A stretch of 64,000 nt of DNA from contig NZ_WPYP01000001.1 of NCBI RefSeq assembly GCF_013030985.1, positions 310,001 to 374,000 of the forward strand. Reading direction: 5' to 3'. The position numbers and the translations under genes are program-made. Source of the stretch: Ruegeria arenilitoris (lineage in GTDB: Bacteria; Pseudomonadota; Alphaproteobacteria; Rhodobacterales; Rhodobacteraceae). The notes under the pieces were generated by a model. The model had not been told where the DNA came from. It saw only the letters and a program-made list of their open reading frames with translations, and did no database searches. Every line of letters starts with the position of its first letter. Position 1 is the first letter of the stretch. Shown one piece after another: positions 61,826-64,000 of the stretch.

Positions 61826-63088
61826 ATGGTAGTGGCGGAACAATTCCCCCTCGATATCCCCGACAGCCCCAAGCTGGCGCAGAACATCACCCATTTCGCT
61901 CGGGCTTTGCGTAAGGCAGGGCTGCCGATTGGGACAGGCCGTGTCGTCGATGCAATCCGGGCGGTGCAGGCCGCTGGGTTCACCGAAAAGAGGGATTTCT
62001 ACTGGACGCTCCACGCCTGTTTCGTCAACCGCCCCGAGCATCGGACGGTGTTCGCGCAGGTCTTTCGCATGTATTGGCGCGACCCGCGTTACATGGAGCA
62101 CATGATGGCGATGATGCTGCCTGCCATCCGGGGTGTGCAGGAGGAACGCAAAGCCGATGCCGCCGAAAAACGCGCGGCCGAGGCGTTGCTGGACGGGGTC
62201 GAACGCGATCTGCCCGAGGCGGTCGAGCAGGAAGAAGAGACCGAGCTGGAGATTGACGCCTCGCAAACCGCGTCCTCCGAGGAACGGCTGCGCAGTCTGG
62301 ATTTCGAACAGATGAGCACGGCCGAGATCGCACAGGCCAAACGTATGCTGGCGCGGTTGACGTTACCGGTAAAACCCATCGACTCGCGGCGCGGGCAGGC
62401 CAGCCATCTAGGGCATCGGATCGACCGTGCCCGCACCCTGCGCGCCGCGATGCGCCAGGGCGGAGAGCTGCGCAATATCGCGCGCCTGAAGCCGAAACCG
62501 CGTTGGCCCAACCTTGTGGTGCTGTGCGATATCTCGGGGTCGATGAGCCAGTACAGCCGGATTATCCTGCATTTCCTGCACTCGGTTTCAAACGCCAAAG
62601 GCGCCGGTTGGGCCAAGGTCCATGCGTTCACTTTCGGCACACGCCTGACCAACATCACCCGCCACCTGCAGCAGCGCGACGTGGATGCCGCCTTGGCCGC
62701 TGCCGGGGCCGAGGCACAGGATTGGGAAGGCGGCACCCGGATCGGCGAATGCCTGCACGCGTTCAACCGCGATTGGTCGCGCAGGGTCACGGGGCAGGGG
62801 GCGGTGGTGCTTTTGATCTCGGACGGTTTGGACCGGGGCGATCCCGAGGCGTTGGGGAAAGAGATGGAGCGCCTGCACCTCTCTGCGCGTCGTCTGATCT
62901 GGCTCAATCCGCTTTTGCGTTGGGACGGTTTCGCGCCCAAGGCGCAGGGTGTGGCGGCGATGCTGCCGCACGTGGACAGTTTTCGCGCGGGCCACTCCAT
63001 TGCGTCTTTGGAGGATCTTGCCGCCGTTATCTCACAACCCGACGACGTGGGAGAGAAAGCGCGGCTGATGACCGCGCTTTCGGGGTGA
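61826..63088 (+). CDS. VWA domain protein, CoxE-like
   Basis: 420 residues: an N-terminal helical part (LAQNITHFARALRKAGLPIGTG, FYWTLHACFVNRPEHRTVF), an acidic/charged middle region (about 105-190), and a C-terminal von Willebrand A domain with MIDAS motif DISGSMS (235-241), followed by GGTRIGECL and LISDGLDRGD. With MoxR it forms the MoxR/VWA pair used to mature molybdenum hydroxylases (CoxD/CoxE). It is downstream of a hairpin that may reduce its translation. ATG 61826; GTG 61832 is an alternative. Confidence 0.86.
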   Translation: MVVAEQFPLDIPDSPKLAQNITHFARALRKAGLPIGTGRVVDAIRAVQAAGFTEKRDFYWTLHACFVNRPEHRTVFAQVFRMYWRDPRYMEHMMAMMLPAIRGVQEERKADAAEKRAAEALLDGVERDLPEAVEQEEETELEIDASQTASSEERLRSLDFEQMSTAEIAQAKRMLARLTLPVKPIDSRRGQASHLGHRIDRARTLRAAMRQGGELRNIARLKPKPRWPNLVVLCDISGSMSQYSRIILHFLHSVSNAKGAGWAKVHAFTFGTRLTNITRHLQQRDVDAALAAAGAEAQDWEGGTRIGECLHAFNRDWSRRVTGQGAVVLLISDGLDRGDPEALGKEMERLHLSARRLIWLNPLLRWDGFAPKAQGVAAMLPHVDSFRAGHSIASLEDLAAVISQPDDVGEKARLMTALSG

Positions 63089-63592
63089 TTAGCCACCCAC
63101 CTGTTCTTCGTTGCACTTGCGCGCCATTTCCATGGCCTTGTAGGTGCCGGTCAGATCGACGGTGAAGGCAAATTCCTTCTCGGGGAACACGACCATGACC
63201 TTCTGCTTGGCAATGTCATCCGCGAACTGAGGGTCGTCGGACAGAACATAGCCGCCGGAATACCCTTTGGTGATGTTGCCCTTCATGCCGGTGGCTTCGC
63301 CCAGATAGATGTTGTCGCCCAGCAGGATCGCCACGGCCTCTTTCTCGCCGCGCTTGATGTCTGTCTTGGCCTTGGTGAACACGCCCACATAACCGACGCT
63401 GCGGTCTTGCGTCAGCCCCATCTGAACCACGTTTTCGGAGTCATCAACGGCCTCGATCAGGCAGGATTTCTTGTCCTGATCGATGAATACCTTCCATCCC
63501 TCGACCTCACCATAGCGCAGGAAAGTATCTGCGCTGACTGCGGTCGATGCCAGCATCCCAATTGCCATTCCGAGTGTAAAAATGCGTTTCAA
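63089..63592 (-). CDS. Exported protein, unknown function
   Basis: Starting at TTG 63592 with GGGAGA 8 bases upstream, the first residues are a signal peptide (LKRIFTLGMAIGMLASTAVSA) and the mature part is about 145 residues with a Cys near CLIEAVDD and one near RKCNEEQ. YGEVEGWKVFIDQDKKSC and RSVGYVGVFTK look like beta-strands. I recognise no family. The longer frame to 63682 would place the signal peptide inside the protein, so it is rejected. It converges on the VWA gene. Confidence 0.65.
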   Translation of the reverse strand: MKRIFTLGMAIGMLASTAVSADTFLRYGEVEGWKVFIDQDKKSCLIEAVDDSENVVQMGLTQDRSVGYVGVFTKAKTDIKRGEKEAVAILLGDNIYLGEATGMKGNITKGYSGGYVLSDDPQFADDIAKQKVMVVFPEKEFAFTVDLTGTYKAMEMARKCNEEQVGG

Positions 63593-63826
63593 CTCTCTGT
63601 CTCCCTTGTGAAAAATTAATATGCGCATACTGGAATGCACCAGTCGCGCGTGTAGGCTAGAATCAGGTCTGCTGACAATCAATCCTTTGCGTAAACTGTG
63701 GAAATCCGAGCTTCTTTGTGCCGAAGGAACGGTTATTTCGGCCTGTACAACACCCTCCGGGGTATGGGTTCCTTTTCATCCCGTCAAACCTGCCTATGTT
63801 GGGGCTGAACACTCCGGGAGGGTGCA

Positions 63827-64000
63827 ATGGACAGATTCGACAACAGCCCCGAAACGGCCCTGCGCTGGTATCGCGACGGAAAACCTGTCGCATTGGCCAC
63901 GGTGGTCGAGACCTGGGGCAGCGCGCCGCGGCGTGTGGGTGCTCAGCTGGTCATTGGTGGCGACGGCCGCATCGAAGGGTCGGTCTCGGGCGGCTGTGTC
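63827..64000 (+). CDS. XdhC/CoxF family protein, 3' end outside window
   Basis: The frame from ATG 63827 (GGGAGG 4 bases upstream) is open to the window edge and encodes 58 residues: ALATVVETWGSAPRRVGAQL, then GGDGRIEGSVSGGCV. This is the N-terminal domain of the XdhC/CoxI-CoxF family, which loads sulfurated molybdenum cofactor into xanthine or CO dehydrogenases, including the SGGC segment. With MoxR and VWA genes just before it, a CoxD-E-F-like maturation module is likely, and its target enzyme may lie beyond the window. Confidence 0.82.
   Translation, partial: MDRFDNSPETALRWYRDGKPVALATVVETWGSAPRRVGAQLVIGGDGRIEGSVSGGCV

Noticed and set aside
1..64000. CRISPR arrays, tRNA/rRNA genes, IS elements and prophage genes
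   Set aside because: No regularly spaced repeats, tRNA-like cloverleaf, rRNA stretch, transposase or integrase pattern was seen by reading.

Overview
The window looks like a chromosomal segment of a marine alphaproteobacterium of the Roseobacter group (Rhodobacteraceae). The reasons are family-level: dense GC-rich coding with many 1-8 base gene overlaps, small protein families that I associate with this family of bacteria (DUF6477, DUF6456), a sarcosine-oxidase-like heterotetramer, an M24 enzyme resembling ectoine hydrolase, creatinase, an MttB-like protein without pyrrolysine, and GcvA-type LysR regulators. No rRNA, tRNA, CRISPR array, transposase or phage gene was found.

Layout. (1) 1-4100: end of an exopolysaccharide/O-antigen operon (initiating sugar-phosphate transferase, Wzy-like polymerase/ligase, GT4 and ExoA-like GT2). 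(2) 4444-6146: divergent SDR/LysR pair. (3) 6462-9967: gtr-type cell-surface glycosylation operon (GtrB, GtrA, a methyltransferase and a multi-span GtrII-like membrane protein). (4) 10002-12072: LysR with a divergent Asp-nucleophile alpha/beta hydrolase. (5) 12116-24905: the most interesting block. It holds a GlxA/AraC regulator, a soxBDAG/mgdABCD-like amine oxidoreductase with its own LysR and, divergent from that, a tight run of DUF1185, alpha/beta hydrolase, flavin reductase fused to a Nudix-like domain, luciferase-like monooxygenase, aldehyde dehydrogenase and DUF1989. The enzyme set resembles N-methylpyridinium (trigonelline/homarine) ring catabolism feeding an N-methyl amino acid dehydrogenase. 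(6) 24902-30215: ArgE-type deacetylase and ectoine-hydrolase-like M24 enzyme, divergent from a PLP lyase, a second M24 peptidase and a racemase-like protein that together recall eut/doe ectoine catabolism. (7) 30363-36601: polyamine-type ABC importer followed by creatinase, ending in a strong stem-loop.

(8) 36713-49635: GT25, a truncated haemoglobin translationally coupled to a PAS-adenylate cyclase, TetR, PPK2, alpha/beta hydrolase with MetA (Glu111, predicted acetyltransferase), P-loop NTPase, two DMT exporters, a FadL-type outer membrane protein, GuaA, GNAT and DUF2270. (9) 49791-60339: MttB-like protein, DUF6477, a DUF6456 regulator split by an in-frame TAG, OxyR with a convergent peroxiredoxin, LipA, M20 hydrolase, Hpt, a RatA/COQ10-like START protein, MmgE/PrpD and PyrC. 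(10) 60476-64000: MoxR, a small conserved protein, CoxE-type VWA protein, an exported protein, and the start of an XdhC/CoxF-type protein cut by the window edge; this suggests maturation of a molybdenum hydroxylase encoded further on.

Functionally, the centre of the window (about 10-36 kb) reads as a catabolic island for methylated or osmolyte-like nitrogen compounds. Sarcosine (from creatine) or N-methylglutamate (from an N-methylpyridinium betaine) would be demethylated by the four-subunit oxidoreductase. The substrates of the island are inferred, not shown.
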